From assembly GCA_964549275.1 (NCBI GenBank), contig CAZJUP010000002.1:124001-188000 (forward strand): DNA of 64,000 nt, read 5' to 3'. Below the pieces are notes generated by a model. That model was not told the origin of the DNA. It ran no database searches and saw only the letters and a list, made by a program, of their open reading frames with translations. Both the position numbers and the translations under genes were made by a program. This document shows positions 8,898 through 18,161 of the stretch, piece by piece (the first letter of the stretch is position 1; every line of letters starts with the position of its first letter). Source of the DNA: CAZJUP01 sp964549275 (GTDB lineage: Bacteria; Fidelibacterota; Marinisomatia; Marinisomatales; TCS55).

Positions 8898-9791
8898 ATG
8901 GAAACCTATCTTCGAGATTATTTAACGACTTTACGTATCGAAAGAAATTTATCCCCCAATTCCATCGATGCCTACCAAAGGGACTTAAAACGCTATTTAA
9001 ACTATCTAACTAACGGAATGAATGTTTCCTCTATTCAGAAAATTACTCAAGGACATATACGGTCATTTATCCGTGACTTGAATGGGTTAAATCTGGCCCC
9101 ATCCAGTGTCCGTAGGTCCTTTTCGTCTATTCGGTCTTACCACGCATTTTTAGAATCAGAAAAAAAAATGGACCATAATCCCGCTCAATTAATTGATGCT
9201 CCAAAGCTACCCAAAAAGCTTCCCAAGATACTAAGCGTAAGTGAAGTAGAAGCTATACTAAACAGCATTGATTCCAATTTGCCCTTTGGGAGACGCGATA
9301 AAGCAATTTTAGAAATGTTGTACTCTTGTGGGTTAAGGGTGACAGAATGTTGTGAATTATCTATATCGGATATTTTATTTGATTCAAAATTGGTTCGTGT
9401 TTTCGGAAAAGGGGGAAAAGAGCGGTTTGTACCCATCGGGGACAGAGCTTTAAACAGTATAAACGATTATTTAATTCATTTACGTCCAAAATTGGCAGAA
9501 AAAAATAAAAACGAGGGGGCTTTATTCTTGAGTAAATCTGGGAAAGAATTGACTCGAATGGTCATTTGGCTCATTTTGAAACAGGGGACTCAAGCTGTTG
9601 GTATAACAAAAGAAATCAGCCCTCACACTTTACGCCATTCTTTCGCCACTCATTTACTTGAAGGTGGGGCAGACCTCCGAGTCGTTCAGGAGATGTTAGG
9701 CCATTCTGATATTTCTACCACACAGATTTACACCCATTTGGATAAAGAATATTTAAAAGAAGTCCATAAAACATTTCACCCCCGGTGGTGA
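8898..9791 (+). CDS. xerD: Tyrosine recombinase XerC/XerD
   Basis: Site-specific tyrosine recombinase that probably resolves chromosome dimers at dif. The 297-residue product has an N-terminal SAM-like DNA-binding domain (residues 1-90) and a catalytic domain with the expected tetrad: Arg in GLRVTECCEL, HTLRHSFATHLLEGG (H-x-x-R), LGHSDISTTQIYTH with the His and the nucleophile Tyr. The length is that of XerC/XerD rather than of integron or phage integrases, and neighbours are housekeeping genes with no attachment sites seen. The choice of XerD over XerC is tentative. Confidence 0.88.
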   Translation: METYLRDYLTTLRIERNLSPNSIDAYQRDLKRYLNYLTNGMNVSSIQKITQGHIRSFIRDLNGLNLAPSSVRRSFSSIRSYHAFLESEKKMDHNPAQLIDAPKLPKKLPKILSVSEVEAILNSIDSNLPFGRRDKAILEMLYSCGLRVTECCELSISDILFDSKLVRVFGKGGKERFVPIGDRALNSINDYLIHLRPKLAEKNKNEGALFLSKSGKELTRMVIWLILKQGTQAVGITKEISPHTLRHSFATHLLEGGADLRVVQEMLGHSDISTTQIYTHLDKEYLKEVHKTFHPRW

Positions 9792-9811
9792 TAAAAAAGG
9801 GATAAAACTTT

Positions 9812-10429
9812 ATGCTGTTCAGATTACCATTGGAAGTCCTTGTTTTGCTGATACCGGTTTTGTTATTTGCGCTTGTATTTCATGAATTTTCTCACGCATG
9901 GGTTGCCAATTATTTGGGCGATCCGACTGCAAAATATCAAGGGCGATTAACCTTGAATCCCATAGCTCATTTGGATTTATTTGGTTCACTTATGATATTG
10001 TTTGTTGGATTTGGGTGGGCAAAGCCAGTCCCTGTGGATACAAGATATTTAGCTAATCCCCGTGCAGATATGATGAAAATAGCATTTGCAGGACCAGCAT
10101 CAAATTTAGGGCTAGCCTTATTGGGAGGGATTCTTGTCAGGATTATTGGAGTTGGAAATATTTTCGGGATGATGTTCATGATGTTTACTCAGATTAATAT
10201 CATGCTAGCGGTTTTTAATATGATTCCAATTCCGCCATTGGATGGCTCACAAATATTTTCAGGATTTATGATTCGAAAAAATCCAAATCTGGTGATGAAA
10301 CTTCAAATGTTTGGACCGCAAATATTAATGGGGCTAATTCTGTTTGGAATGTTAACTAATATATCTCCAATTTGGTGGATTATGAGTCCATTCGTAAATT
10401 TTTTCATGTTTTTATTTGCCGGTGTATGA
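9812..10429 (+). CDS. Site-2 protease family (M50) membrane metalloprotease
   Basis: 205-residue integral membrane zinc protease. HEFSH near residue 25 is the HExxH zinc site; FNMIPIPPLDGSQ, with its conserved Asp, supplies the third ligand in the C-terminal part. NPIAHLDLFGSL between the two is also typical of the short M50B family found widely in bacteria. At least four hydrophobic segments are visible. The role is probably intramembrane proteolysis, with unknown substrate. The stop codon overlaps the start of a small membrane protein gene. Confidence 0.9.
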   Translation: MLFRLPLEVLVLLIPVLLFALVFHEFSHAWVANYLGDPTAKYQGRLTLNPIAHLDLFGSLMILFVGFGWAKPVPVDTRYLANPRADMMKIAFAGPASNLGLALLGGILVRIIGVGNIFGMMFMMFTQINIMLAVFNMIPIPPLDGSQIFSGFMIRKNPNLVMKLQMFGPQILMGLILFGMLTNISPIWWIMSPFVNFFMFLFAGV

Positions 10430-10566
10430 TTAAATATAAGCACTCAAAATTATTCAGACGAATTTTGCCTGAACGAAAATTACCTCGGTCTCTATTATGG
10501 ACGATTGGTATGCTCATTTCGGTTATTGGACTCATGATTTATTTAAATAACATAGCAACAGGATAA
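10426..10566 (+). CDS. Small single-pass membrane protein
   Basis: 46-codon frame starting at an ATG that overlaps the stop of the M50 protease gene (ATGA), a sign of translational coupling. The predicted peptide has a basic N-terminal part (KYKHSK, RRILPERK) and one hydrophobic segment (about residues 23-42), giving an N-in orientation. I do not recognise a family. A longer frame from 10372 would lie inside the protease gene and is less likely. The call rests on coupling, the coherent membrane topology and the tight 3-bp gap to ftcD. Confidence 0.5.
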   Translation: MIKYKHSKLFRRILPERKLPRSLLWTIGMLISVIGLMIYLNNIATG

Positions 10567-10569
10567 TGA

Positions 10570-12270
10570 ATGAAGCTGGTTGAATGTGTCCCAAACTTTT
10601 CTGAAGGAAGAGATAAAGGAATAATTAAATTAATTACAAATGCAATTTCTTCCGTATCCGGGATATCACTGTTAGATGTAGATCCCGGCTATGATACAAA
10701 CAGAACCGTAGTTACATTTGTAGGTGAACCCCAGGCAGTAGTCCGAGCGGCATTTGAAGGGATTAAAACTGCTTCAAAAGTCATCGACATGAGATTCCAT
10801 AAAGGGTCTCATGCAAGAATGGGTGCAACCGATGTCTGCCCTTTAATCCCCATATCAGGAATTACGATTGAAGATTGTATTGCCTTATCAAAATCTTTAG
10901 GGGAACGGGTGGGGATGGAGTTAGGCATCCCCGTATATTTGTATGAATATGCGGCAAATCAATCCGATAGACAGAACCTTGCTACTATTAGGCAAGGAGA
11001 GTATGAAGGGTTAGCAGAAAAATTGACAAACCCACAATGGAAACCAGATTTTGGTCCGGTGACTTTTAATGCTGAATCAGGAGCGACTGTCATTGGCGTA
11101 AGGGATTTTCTTATTGCGTATAATATTAATTTAAACACTCAAGACCATCGTTTGGCTACAGATATTGCTTTTGAACTAAGAGAAAAAGGTAGAAGTAAAC
11201 GCATTCCTGATCCACATTCACCTAATTTATTGGATGGGGAAATTGTGAGAGGCAAAGACGAGAAAGCAATAAAAGTTCCCGGTCTGTTCAAAGATGTAAA
11301 GGCAGTCGGGTGGTACTTAGATTCTTATAAACGTGCTCAAATTTCAATTAACTTTATCAACTATAAATCATCAACGATTCACGATGTATTTGATGCTGCC
11401 TGTGGTTTAGCATCGGAACGTGGTATTCGTGTAACCGGTAGTGAATTGGTCGGACTCATTCCAAAGGAAGCTCTTCTAATGGCCGGCAAGCATTATTTAG
11501 AAAAACAGCGTAGAACCAAAGGTGTCCCTGAAGAAATAATTATTGAGACCGCTATACAATCTTTGGGGCTAAATGATGTTTCTGCCTTCAATCCTCAAGA
11601 GAAAATCATAGAGTATGCTGTTGGGAAAAATGAAAGGCCACTTTTGTCGATGCCAATTCAGTCATTTTCAGATGAATTATCTTCGAACAGCCCTGCTCCC
11701 GGCGGCGGAAGTGTATCGGCTCTGGTCGGTAGTTTAGGGGCAGCCTTAACTTCAATGGTGGCCGCATTAACACACGAAAAGAAAGTATTTAATAAAATTA
11801 AACCAGATATGGAATCGATAGGGGAAGAAGCTCAATTATTAAAATCAAGATTAGAATTTCTAATCGATGAAGATACACATGCGTTTAACCGGGTCATAAC
11901 TGCCACGAGGCTTAAACCCGGGAGTGCCCAGGAAGAACGGGAAAAACGCGAGACTGTTGAGGTAGCAAATCAGTATGCCACAACTATTCCTTTTGAAACC
12001 GCAGAACTCAGTTGCCAGGTAATCCGGTTGGCAGAAAAAATCGTAAAAATGGGGAATCCGAATTCAGTAAGTGACGGTGGAGTGGCAGCAGAAGTGGGAT
12101 TAGCAGGGGTTAGAGGGGCGGCAATGAATGTTCTTATTAATCTTTCATCAGTTCAAGATGAAGATTTTTCTGAAAATAAAAGAAAAGCCATTCAAGCCTT
12201 AGTAGAAAAAGCTGAAAAGCTTCATCAAAATGTTTATAACCATACCCTTAAAACCATTAATGAGTCGTAA
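10570..12270 (+). CDS. ftcD: Bifunctional glutamate formimidoyltransferase / formiminotetrahydrofolate cyclodeaminase
   Basis: Histidine-degradation enzyme that moves the formimino group from formiminoglutamate to tetrahydrofolate and then releases ammonia. In the 566-residue product, residues 1-300 are the formiminotransferase (VECVPNFSEGRD at the N-terminus; RFHKGSHARMGATDVCPL), and about residues 365-566 are the cyclodeaminase (SSNSPAPGGGSVSALVGSLGAAL; later NPNSVSDGGVAAEVG). The fusion is known from animals and several bacterial groups including Bacteroidota relatives. No hut genes lie next to it here, so a general one-carbon role is possible. Confidence 0.93.
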   Translation: MKLVECVPNFSEGRDKGIIKLITNAISSVSGISLLDVDPGYDTNRTVVTFVGEPQAVVRAAFEGIKTASKVIDMRFHKGSHARMGATDVCPLIPISGITIEDCIALSKSLGERVGMELGIPVYLYEYAANQSDRQNLATIRQGEYEGLAEKLTNPQWKPDFGPVTFNAESGATVIGVRDFLIAYNINLNTQDHRLATDIAFELREKGRSKRIPDPHSPNLLDGEIVRGKDEKAIKVPGLFKDVKAVGWYLDSYKRAQISINFINYKSSTIHDVFDAACGLASERGIRVTGSELVGLIPKEALLMAGKHYLEKQRRTKGVPEEIIIETAIQSLGLNDVSAFNPQEKIIEYAVGKNERPLLSMPIQSFSDELSSNSPAPGGGSVSALVGSLGAALTSMVAALTHEKKVFNKIKPDMESIGEEAQLLKSRLEFLIDEDTHAFNRVITATRLKPGSAQEEREKRETVEVANQYATTIPFETAELSCQVIRLAEKIVKMGNPNSVSDGGVAAEVGLAGVRGAAMNVLINLSSVQDEDFSENKRKAIQALVEKAEKLHQNVYNHTLKTINES

Positions 12271-12335
12271 AATCTTATTTTTGCATCCAAAATCAAAATC
12301 CACAAATTACCTGCCCAAATTATACGGAGCGGAAA

Positions 12336-14099
12336 ATGATTAAATCTCTTTCCGAAGATTTAAAAAATAAGATATCTGCCGGAGAAGTTATAGAAAGACC
12401 GGCTTCTGTAGTAAAAGAGTTGGTGGAAAATAGCCTGGATGCGGGGTCAACTGAAATTTCGATTGTGGTAGAAAAGGGTGGGCATGACCTTATCTATGTT
12501 TCCGATAACGGTTGTGGTATATCCCCGGAGGAATTACCTACAGCATTTCGGCGTTATACCACAAGCAAAATCATTGAATTCAACGATTTATTCGAAATTA
12601 ATACATTAGGGTTTCGTGGTGAGGCTCTTGCAAGTATATCCTCTGTTTCCGATGTGGACATCCTATCCGTCATGGAAGGGAAAGAAGGCCATGAATTATC
12701 CATAAAAAACGGTGTTCCTTCAGAGGTTCGACCGGCAGGAGGAGTAATAGGAACTCAGATTACTGTCCGGAATTTATTCTATAATACACCGGCGAGGAAA
12801 AAATTTCTTAAAAGCCCAAAAACAGAATTCAGAAAAATAGTCGAAATGGTGAGGCGATTTGCTCTTGCCTATCCGGAAGTGTCCTTTAAATTAGTTTCTG
12901 ATAATAGAAGTATACTCAATCTGAGTAAAGAAGTATTGGACGAGAGAATTGCCTCTGTCATGGACCCGACTTATAAGGACCTACTTTTACCCGTTGAGTT
13001 TTCGAAAGGAGATTACCAAATCGATGGATATGTGGGCAATCTGAACCTTCTTCGAAGCCGCCCGGGTGAACAGTATTTATTTTTAAATCGCCGTTTTATA
13101 AAAAATCGTTTATTGAATTCAGGAGTTTATCAAGCTTTTCAATCATTGCTTAAAAGAGGGGAATACCCCTTTTTTGCCTTGAACCTGAGTGTGCCTAACG
13201 ATCAGGTGGATGTGAATGTGCATCCCATGAAAACAGAAGTGAGATTTAAAGACGAATGGCGTTTATACCATGTATTAAAGTCTGCTGTCATCCAGGCAGT
13301 TGACCCTATTTTAGACACAATCCCAAACTTTGAAAAACCGGTCTACAACTCGGTAGGAGGATTTGGACTGATGACGGGGGATGTGGGTTCAACTCAAGCA
13401 GAAGTTGATCAGGCTCCTATACCCTTTTTACAGCAAAAACCTGAAAAATTCCATAATCCAACTGGATTAGAAAGAGCAAAAACCTATGTATCTACATTGG
13501 CTGAACGTCCTATTCCTGAAAGAGACCGAATGGATTTGGAACAGCTCTGGCAGGTGCATTCAAAGTATATTGTTTCGCAAATTAACAGTGGACTTGTATT
13601 AATTGACCAGCATGTAGCCCACGAGCGTGTATTATACGAAGAAGCCATGGCAGCATTTGAAGCATCACCTATGGCGGCTCAAACCTTATTATTTCCGGAA
13701 GTAATGGAATTTTCTCCGGATGATTTTTCTGTACTTCTTGATGTGTTGCCCTTTTTAGAGAAAATGGGATTTCGGATGCGTGAGTTCGGTCAAAATACCG
13801 TAATGGTTGAGGCTATACCGTCGGAAATGGGGTGGGGTAATGAAAAGAAAATTATTCGAGAAATGCTTGACCATTATCTTGAAACACAAAAACAATATAG
13901 TTCATATCAAGAAGCGTTGGCAGCCAGTTTCGCATGTAAAGCCGCCGTCAAAGCAGGGGACCCCTTAACACGGGAAGAAATGCAAGAACTTGTAAACCGG
14001 CTTTTCGGGACGAAACACCCTTATTATTGCCCTCATGGCAGACCCATCATTATCCAGTTATCCATGGAGGAACTCGACCGTAGATTTGAGCGAATTTAA
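12336..14099 (+). CDS. mutL: DNA mismatch repair protein MutL (endonuclease type)
   Basis: Mismatch repair mediator. The 587-residue product has the GHKL ATPase domain (ELVENSLDAGST, SDNGCGIS, GFRGEALASISS) and a C-terminal dimerisation/endonuclease domain. That domain has DQHVAHERVLYEE, equivalent to the metal-binding DQHA(x)2E(x)4E motif with Val for Ala, plus FACKAAVKAG and CPHGRP. These indicate the nicking form of MutL found in organisms without MutH. The link between domains is shortish. The start is 65 bp after ftcD and miaA follows within 3 bp. Confidence 0.95.
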   Translation: MIKSLSEDLKNKISAGEVIERPASVVKELVENSLDAGSTEISIVVEKGGHDLIYVSDNGCGISPEELPTAFRRYTTSKIIEFNDLFEINTLGFRGEALASISSVSDVDILSVMEGKEGHELSIKNGVPSEVRPAGGVIGTQITVRNLFYNTPARKKFLKSPKTEFRKIVEMVRRFALAYPEVSFKLVSDNRSILNLSKEVLDERIASVMDPTYKDLLLPVEFSKGDYQIDGYVGNLNLLRSRPGEQYLFLNRRFIKNRLLNSGVYQAFQSLLKRGEYPFFALNLSVPNDQVDVNVHPMKTEVRFKDEWRLYHVLKSAVIQAVDPILDTIPNFEKPVYNSVGGFGLMTGDVGSTQAEVDQAPIPFLQQKPEKFHNPTGLERAKTYVSTLAERPIPERDRMDLEQLWQVHSKYIVSQINSGLVLIDQHVAHERVLYEEAMAAFEASPMAAQTLLFPEVMEFSPDDFSVLLDVLPFLEKMGFRMREFGQNTVMVEAIPSEMGWGNEKKIIREMLDHYLETQKQYSSYQEALAASFACKAAVKAGDPLTREEMQELVNRLFGTKHPYYCPHGRPIIIQLSMEELDRRFERI

Positions 14100-14102
14100 T
14101 CC

Positions 14103-15068
14103 GTGTCAGATTCAGTAGTCACTTCCAATTATCAAAATCCAATACTAACCATTGTTGGTCCAACTGCGGTTGGAAAAACAGCATTGGCTATTCAGGTTGC
14201 CAAACAAATTGGTGGAGAGGTCATCGGTTTGGATTCACGTCAAATGTATTCAGGGATGGAAATAGGAACAGCCCAGCCCACCCAGAAAGAACAGGCACAA
14301 ATACCTCATCATTTAGTCGGAATGAAATTGCCTCATCAGTCTGTTTCAGCTGGTGAATATGCTGAATTGGTTTTAGGGGTCATAGACGATATACGACAAA
14401 GAAACCATGAACCCATTCTTTGTGGGGGTGCCGGTTTATATTATCGTGCTTTGACAAAAGGGATTTTTTCAGGGAGTAAAACAAAAAAAGACATTCGCCG
14501 GACCTTGGAATTAGAATATAAAAACCAGGGGGGTGACGCGATGCTAAATGAATTAAAAACCATAGACCCCATATATGCTGAAATTGTACATCCGAATAAT
14601 AAAAAGCGCCTTATCCGCGCTCTCGAAATTTATAGATCTACTGGTAAATCTCCCTCGGTTCATTTTAATGAGCAACAATCACAGCCACAGAAGCTGGAAT
14701 TGTTCACGGTATTAGTCAAAATGGAAATGGATCAATTGGAAGAGCGTATTAGAGAGAGAACGGAAGCGATGTTCGCAGCCGGTTGGGTGGGTGAAGTTGA
14801 GCGGTTGCGGAATAGTAGTGATGAGACAAATATTCATCCTTCTGATTCCATTGGTTATGGTCAAATTAAGCGGCATCTTGATGGAGAAATCTCCTATGAA
14901 GAAATGCTAGATGAAATTCTGGTCAAAACCAGACAATATGCTAAAAAACAATTGAAATGGTTTTTAAATGAACCTGTAGATTTTTGTGTAGAGATGAAAG
15001 ATAACCTGAATCTTAGTGAAACGGTATTAGATATCCTTTCTTTGTGGAATAGACCGATAAAAGAGTAA
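14103..15068 (+). CDS. miaA: tRNA dimethylallyltransferase
   Basis: Adds a dimethylallyl group to A37 of tRNAs reading codons that start with U. The 321-residue product shows the P-loop GPTAVGKTALAI (about residues 19-30), LDSRQMYSGMEIGTAQP and the conserved GGAGLYYRALTKG. The first possible start is a GTG at 14103, 3 bp after mutL; no upstream ATG fits without overlapping mutL, and the P-loop position is right for this start. A mutL-miaA pair is common in bacteria. Confidence 0.94.
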   Translation: MSDSVVTSNYQNPILTIVGPTAVGKTALAIQVAKQIGGEVIGLDSRQMYSGMEIGTAQPTQKEQAQIPHHLVGMKLPHQSVSAGEYAELVLGVIDDIRQRNHEPILCGGAGLYYRALTKGIFSGSKTKKDIRRTLELEYKNQGGDAMLNELKTIDPIYAEIVHPNNKKRLIRALEIYRSTGKSPSVHFNEQQSQPQKLELFTVLVKMEMDQLEERIRERTEAMFAAGWVGEVERLRNSSDETNIHPSDSIGYGQIKRHLDGEISYEEMLDEILVKTRQYAKKQLKWFLNEPVDFCVEMKDNLNLSETVLDILSLWNRPIKE

Positions 15069-15141
15069 GAAATGTTCTCATTTTAAATATTCACATTTTT
15101 CTTTTAATATATTTCATTATAATTTCTGCACCGAAGTTTGA

Positions 15142-15173
15142 CCCTTTAATCCGTTTCAGAGAGAAGGAAAGGG
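15142..15173 (+). promoter_or_regulatory. Candidate PyrR-binding hairpin in the pyr leader
   Basis: Upstream of pyrR the transcript can fold as three stacked short stems: CCCUU (15142-15146) with AAGGG (15169-15173), UCC (15150-15152) with GGA (15166-15168), and UUC (15155-15157) with GAA (15163-15165). They enclose the loop AGAGA (15158-15162). The known PyrR binding loop has a UCC-NGNGA-GGY hairpin above a bulged stem; here the loop matches NGNGA and the stem is kept by compensating bases. The site precedes a terminator-like hairpin and pyrR itself. Assignment is by pattern only. Confidence 0.5.
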
Positions 15174-15185
15174 CAGCAAATCGAG

Positions 15186-15238
15186 AACCTCCGACAGGAA
15201 TATCTGAAAACGGATATCATGCTGCCAGGAGGTTTTTT
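15186..15238 (+). terminator. Candidate pyr attenuator terminator
   Basis: AACCTCC at 15186-15192 pairs with GGAGGTT at 15228-15234, directly followed by a T run to 15238. A small inner stem (ATATC/GATAT) lies in the loop. GGCAGC at 15172-15177 could alternatively pair with GCTGCC at 15221-15226, which would compete with this terminator. It lies between the candidate PyrR hairpin and the pyrR start at 15255, the expected order for UMP-dependent attenuation. Confidence 0.55.
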
Positions 15239-15254
15239 ATTATCGGGAGAAAAC

Positions 15255-15809
15255 ATGGTATCTAAAAAAAGTAAAAGGGTGATGGATTCAGTTGCCGTCG
15301 GCAGATCCATCACACGATTAGCCCATGAGATTTTAGAGAGAAATGATGGTGCAGATTCAATATTCCTAATCGGCATTCTGACTAGAGGTGAGCCCCTGGC
15401 AAGGCGGCTTCAAAATATGATCCAAACAATCTCAGGCGCAGAAGTTGAAATCGGCTCTGTAGATATTACCTTTCACCGGGATGATTTTAGGGACAGGATG
15501 GTGGTCCCCCAGGTGAAAGGAACGGAAATTAATGGTTCCATTGATGATAAAACTATCATTTTGGTTGATGATGTACTTTTTACCGGTCGTACAATCCGGG
15601 CAGCTATGGAAGAACTGAATGCATTCGGCAGACCCAAATCCGTGCAACTTGCAGTATTGGTCGATCGCGGACATCGTGAAATGCCTATTCGTGCGGATTT
15701 CATTGGGAAAAATATTCCCACTCATGAAGGAGAGCATGTTTATGTCAAATTAATGGAAGTGGATGGAAATGACCAGGTGCTTCTAACAAGTTATGTGGAG
15801 GAAGAATGA
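15255..15809 (+). CDS. pyrR: Bifunctional pyr operon attenuation protein / uracil phosphoribosyltransferase
   Basis: RNA-binding regulator that senses UMP and UTP and attenuates pyrimidine biosynthesis genes; many members also have weak uracil phosphoribosyltransferase activity. The 184-residue product has the phosphoribosyl-pyrophosphate loop TIILVDDVLFTGRTIRAA (about residues 98-115). I chose the ATG at 15255 because GGGAG lies just upstream at 15246-15250 and the length is typical; an ATG at 15219 would lie in the attenuator. Its stop overlaps the pyrB start by 4 bp. The upstream leader shows a candidate PyrR site and terminator. Confidence 0.94.
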   Translation: MVSKKSKRVMDSVAVGRSITRLAHEILERNDGADSIFLIGILTRGEPLARRLQNMIQTISGAEVEIGSVDITFHRDDFRDRMVVPQVKGTEINGSIDDKTIILVDDVLFTGRTIRAAMEELNAFGRPKSVQLAVLVDRGHREMPIRADFIGKNIPTHEGEHVYVKLMEVDGNDQVLLTSYVEEE

Positions 15810-16747
15810 AATTAAAACATTTGCTGGGTTTAGAAAAGTATCCTGCTGAAGATATTGCTACTATTATTGATACTGCCTTTAGTTTTCGAGAAGTCCTAGA
15901 TCGGCCCATAAAGAAAGTCCCTTCTCTTCAGGGTAAAACCATAGTCAATCTCTTTTTTGAAGACTCTACCCGTACACGGATTAGTTTTGAGCTGGCACAA
16001 AAACGACTTAGTGCTGATACAGTAAATTTTTCTGCTTCTTCTTCAAGCCTAAAAAAGGGGGAGAGTTTTAAAGATACGGCTCAGAATATTGAGGCCATGA
16101 AAATTGATGCTGTAGTAATGCGTCACCCTACACCGGGTGCACCACTCCACTTGACTCATCACATAGATTCAATTGTCATCAATGCTGGAGATGGAACTCA
16201 TGAGCATCCAACTCAGGCACTATTGGACATGATGAGTCTCAAGGAAAAGTTTGGATATTTGAAAGGACTAAAAGTGGCAATTGTTGGAGATATTTCTCAC
16301 AGCCGTGTTGCCCTGAGCAATATTCATGGTTTAATCAAAATGGGTGCAAAGGTCACCTTATGTGGCCCCCCACATCTCATACCTCCCTTTATCCATGAAC
16401 TGGGTGTGAAGGTTAATTATGATATAGACGAAGTGATGGAATGGGCGGATGCCTTAAATATTCTTAGAATACAAAGAGAGAGGATGGGAGTCGGATTAAT
16501 TCCATCCGTTAGAGAATACAGAAATGTGTTTGGAGTGACTGAAGAACGTCTGGCCAGACATAAAAAGGAAATTGTTATCATGCACCCCGGTCCAATTAAT
16601 CGGGGAGTAGAATTGGATAGCAGTATTATTGATGGTGATCAGGCTATCATCCTTGACCAGGTTTTGAATGGTGTCGCTTCCCGAATGGCTATTCTGTATT
16701 TATTATTAGGAGGTAAATCAAATGACGAAAAGGTGGTGAAAGTATGA
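15806..16747 (+). CDS. pyrB: Aspartate carbamoyltransferase, catalytic chain
   Basis: Catalyses carbamoyl-aspartate formation, the committed step of pyrimidine synthesis. The 313-residue product has the carbamoyl-phosphate site FFEDSTRTRISFELA (about residues 49-63), HPTQALLDM around residue 134 and HPGPINRGVE near residue 253. No regulatory-chain gene (pyrI) is next to it, consistent with a PyrR-controlled Bacillus-like system. It overlaps pyrR upstream and pyrC downstream by 4 bp each, indicating one transcript. Confidence 0.96.
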   Translation: MKLKHLLGLEKYPAEDIATIIDTAFSFREVLDRPIKKVPSLQGKTIVNLFFEDSTRTRISFELAQKRLSADTVNFSASSSSLKKGESFKDTAQNIEAMKIDAVVMRHPTPGAPLHLTHHIDSIVINAGDGTHEHPTQALLDMMSLKEKFGYLKGLKVAIVGDISHSRVALSNIHGLIKMGAKVTLCGPPHLIPPFIHELGVKVNYDIDEVMEWADALNILRIQRERMGVGLIPSVREYRNVFGVTEERLARHKKEIVIMHPGPINRGVELDSSIIDGDQAIILDQVLNGVASRMAILYLLLGGKSNDEKVVKV

Positions 16748-18039
16748 AAATACAACAATTACCTAAACGAGTCATTTTATCTGGCGGAACGATACTTGAC
16801 CCGGTGAAAGGCACCACCCAAAAAGGTGATGTATTGATTGAAAAGGATCAAATCGCATCGGTAGGTAAAGTGGAACAAAAATCTTCTGATAAGGTCCTGG
16901 ATTGCCGTGGATTAATCATCACTCACGGATTTTGTGATGTCCATGTTCATTTCCGCGAACCAGGTAGAGAAGATAAGGAAACCTTATTCACTGGATCCCA
17001 AGCAGCGCTTGCAGGCGGATTCACTCGAGTTTGTGTCATGCCAAATACAAATCCTCCATTAGATACCCCTGAATCAATTCGGTTTATTAAGGAAAAAGCT
17101 GAAGAATGCCCTATTCATATTCATCCTATTGGTGCAGTCTCTCATAGTCAGAGAGGGAAGGAATTAGCAGAATTGGGTGCCATGTACGAGGAAGGTGCTG
17201 TGGCATTTAGTGATGATGGATTACCTATTACTGACGGCCGTGTTCTAAGAATGGCATTGGAATATTCGACTATTTTTGATGTTCCGATTATTAATCATGC
17301 CGAAGACGAATGCCTTAGAAACGAAGGTGTGATGAATGAAAGTGCTGTTTCCACACGATTAGGTTTACCAGGGAATTTAGATTTATCAGAATCTATTATG
17401 GTTCACAGGGATTTGGAACTTTGCGAACTAACGGGGGCAAAACTCCATGTTCCTCATGTGAGCACGAAAAAGGCTGCCGAGCATATTCGAGAGATGAAAA
17501 TTAAAATCTCGAAAGTGACTGCAGAAGTGACCCCTCACCATTTATATTTTAATGATGAGGCTCTCACGTCTTACAATACAAACTTAAAGGTAGCTCCTCC
17601 AATTAGAACTGAAGCGGATAGGGTAGCCTTAATTGAAGCCGTTAAGGAAGGGACCTTCGATTGTATTGCTACGGACCATGCCCCACATACCATTGAAGAA
17701 AAAGAAGCCACTTTTGATTTAGCACCCTTCGGTATGATTGGTTTGGAGAGTTGTTTTGGAGTGGTAAATAAAGTGTTGGTCAAAGATAATGATTTTGATA
17801 GAATTGAGTTGGTCAAATTACTGACGGTAAATCCTCGTAAGATTATGGGCTTTCACTCAGATCTTTTCCAAGTGGGAACTCCGGCGGAGTTGACTGTGAT
17901 TCATCCGGATGAAGAATGGGTCTTTGATAAGAAACATGTTCATTCCCGATCGATAAATTCGCCATTTTACGGGGAACTTCTTTCCGGTAAAGTAAGGATG
18001 ACCATTTCGAAAGGCAATTTGGCTATAATAGAGGAATAA
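16744..18039 (+). CDS. pyrC: Dihydroorotase
   Basis: Cyclises carbamoyl-aspartate to dihydroorotate. The 431-residue amidohydrolase shows the metal motif DVHVHFREPG (about residues 62-71), the later metal-binding His in INHAEDE and VTPHHL, and the catalytic Asp in ATDHAPHT. The length and the FREPG form place it with the class I (long) bacterial dihydroorotases that associate with PyrB. It is the last gene of the pyrR-pyrB-pyrC operon; 66 bp separate it from the promoter of the ribosomal protein operon. Confidence 0.95.
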   Translation: MKIQQLPKRVILSGGTILDPVKGTTQKGDVLIEKDQIASVGKVEQKSSDKVLDCRGLIITHGFCDVHVHFREPGREDKETLFTGSQAALAGGFTRVCVMPNTNPPLDTPESIRFIKEKAEECPIHIHPIGAVSHSQRGKELAELGAMYEEGAVAFSDDGLPITDGRVLRMALEYSTIFDVPIINHAEDECLRNEGVMNESAVSTRLGLPGNLDLSESIMVHRDLELCELTGAKLHVPHVSTKKAAEHIREMKIKISKVTAEVTPHHLYFNDEALTSYNTNLKVAPPIRTEADRVALIEAVKEGTFDCIATDHAPHTIEEKEATFDLAPFGMIGLESCFGVVNKVLVKDNDFDRIELVKLLTVNPRKIMGFHSDLFQVGTPAELTVIHPDEEWVFDKKHVHSRSINSPFYGELLSGKVRMTISKGNLAIIEE

Positions 18040-18105
18040 GGAAATCTCATATTTTTCCGGGGTATGATTAAGGGGCGATTTTGATGGAAATATCCTGATT
18101 ATTGG

Positions 18106-18135
18106 TTGACTGACATAAATCCTCTATATTATTTT
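18106..18135 (+). promoter_or_regulatory. Candidate promoter of the rplM-frr operon
   Basis: TTGACT at 18106-18111 matches a -35 box; AT-rich hexamers follow, with TATTAT at 18127-18132 (15-bp spacing) and TATTTT at 18130-18135 (18-bp spacing). It lies in the gap between pyrC and rplM, about 30 bp before the rplM start, where a housekeeping promoter is expected. The exact -10 box is ambiguous. Confidence 0.45.
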
Positions 18136-18161
18136 CTCAGGCTTTATTTGAAGTGAAAACA

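Noticed and set aside
8898..9791. Phage or integron integrase marking a mobile element
   Set aside because: Length and motifs are those of XerC/XerD, neighbours are housekeeping genes, and no attachment repeats were seen.
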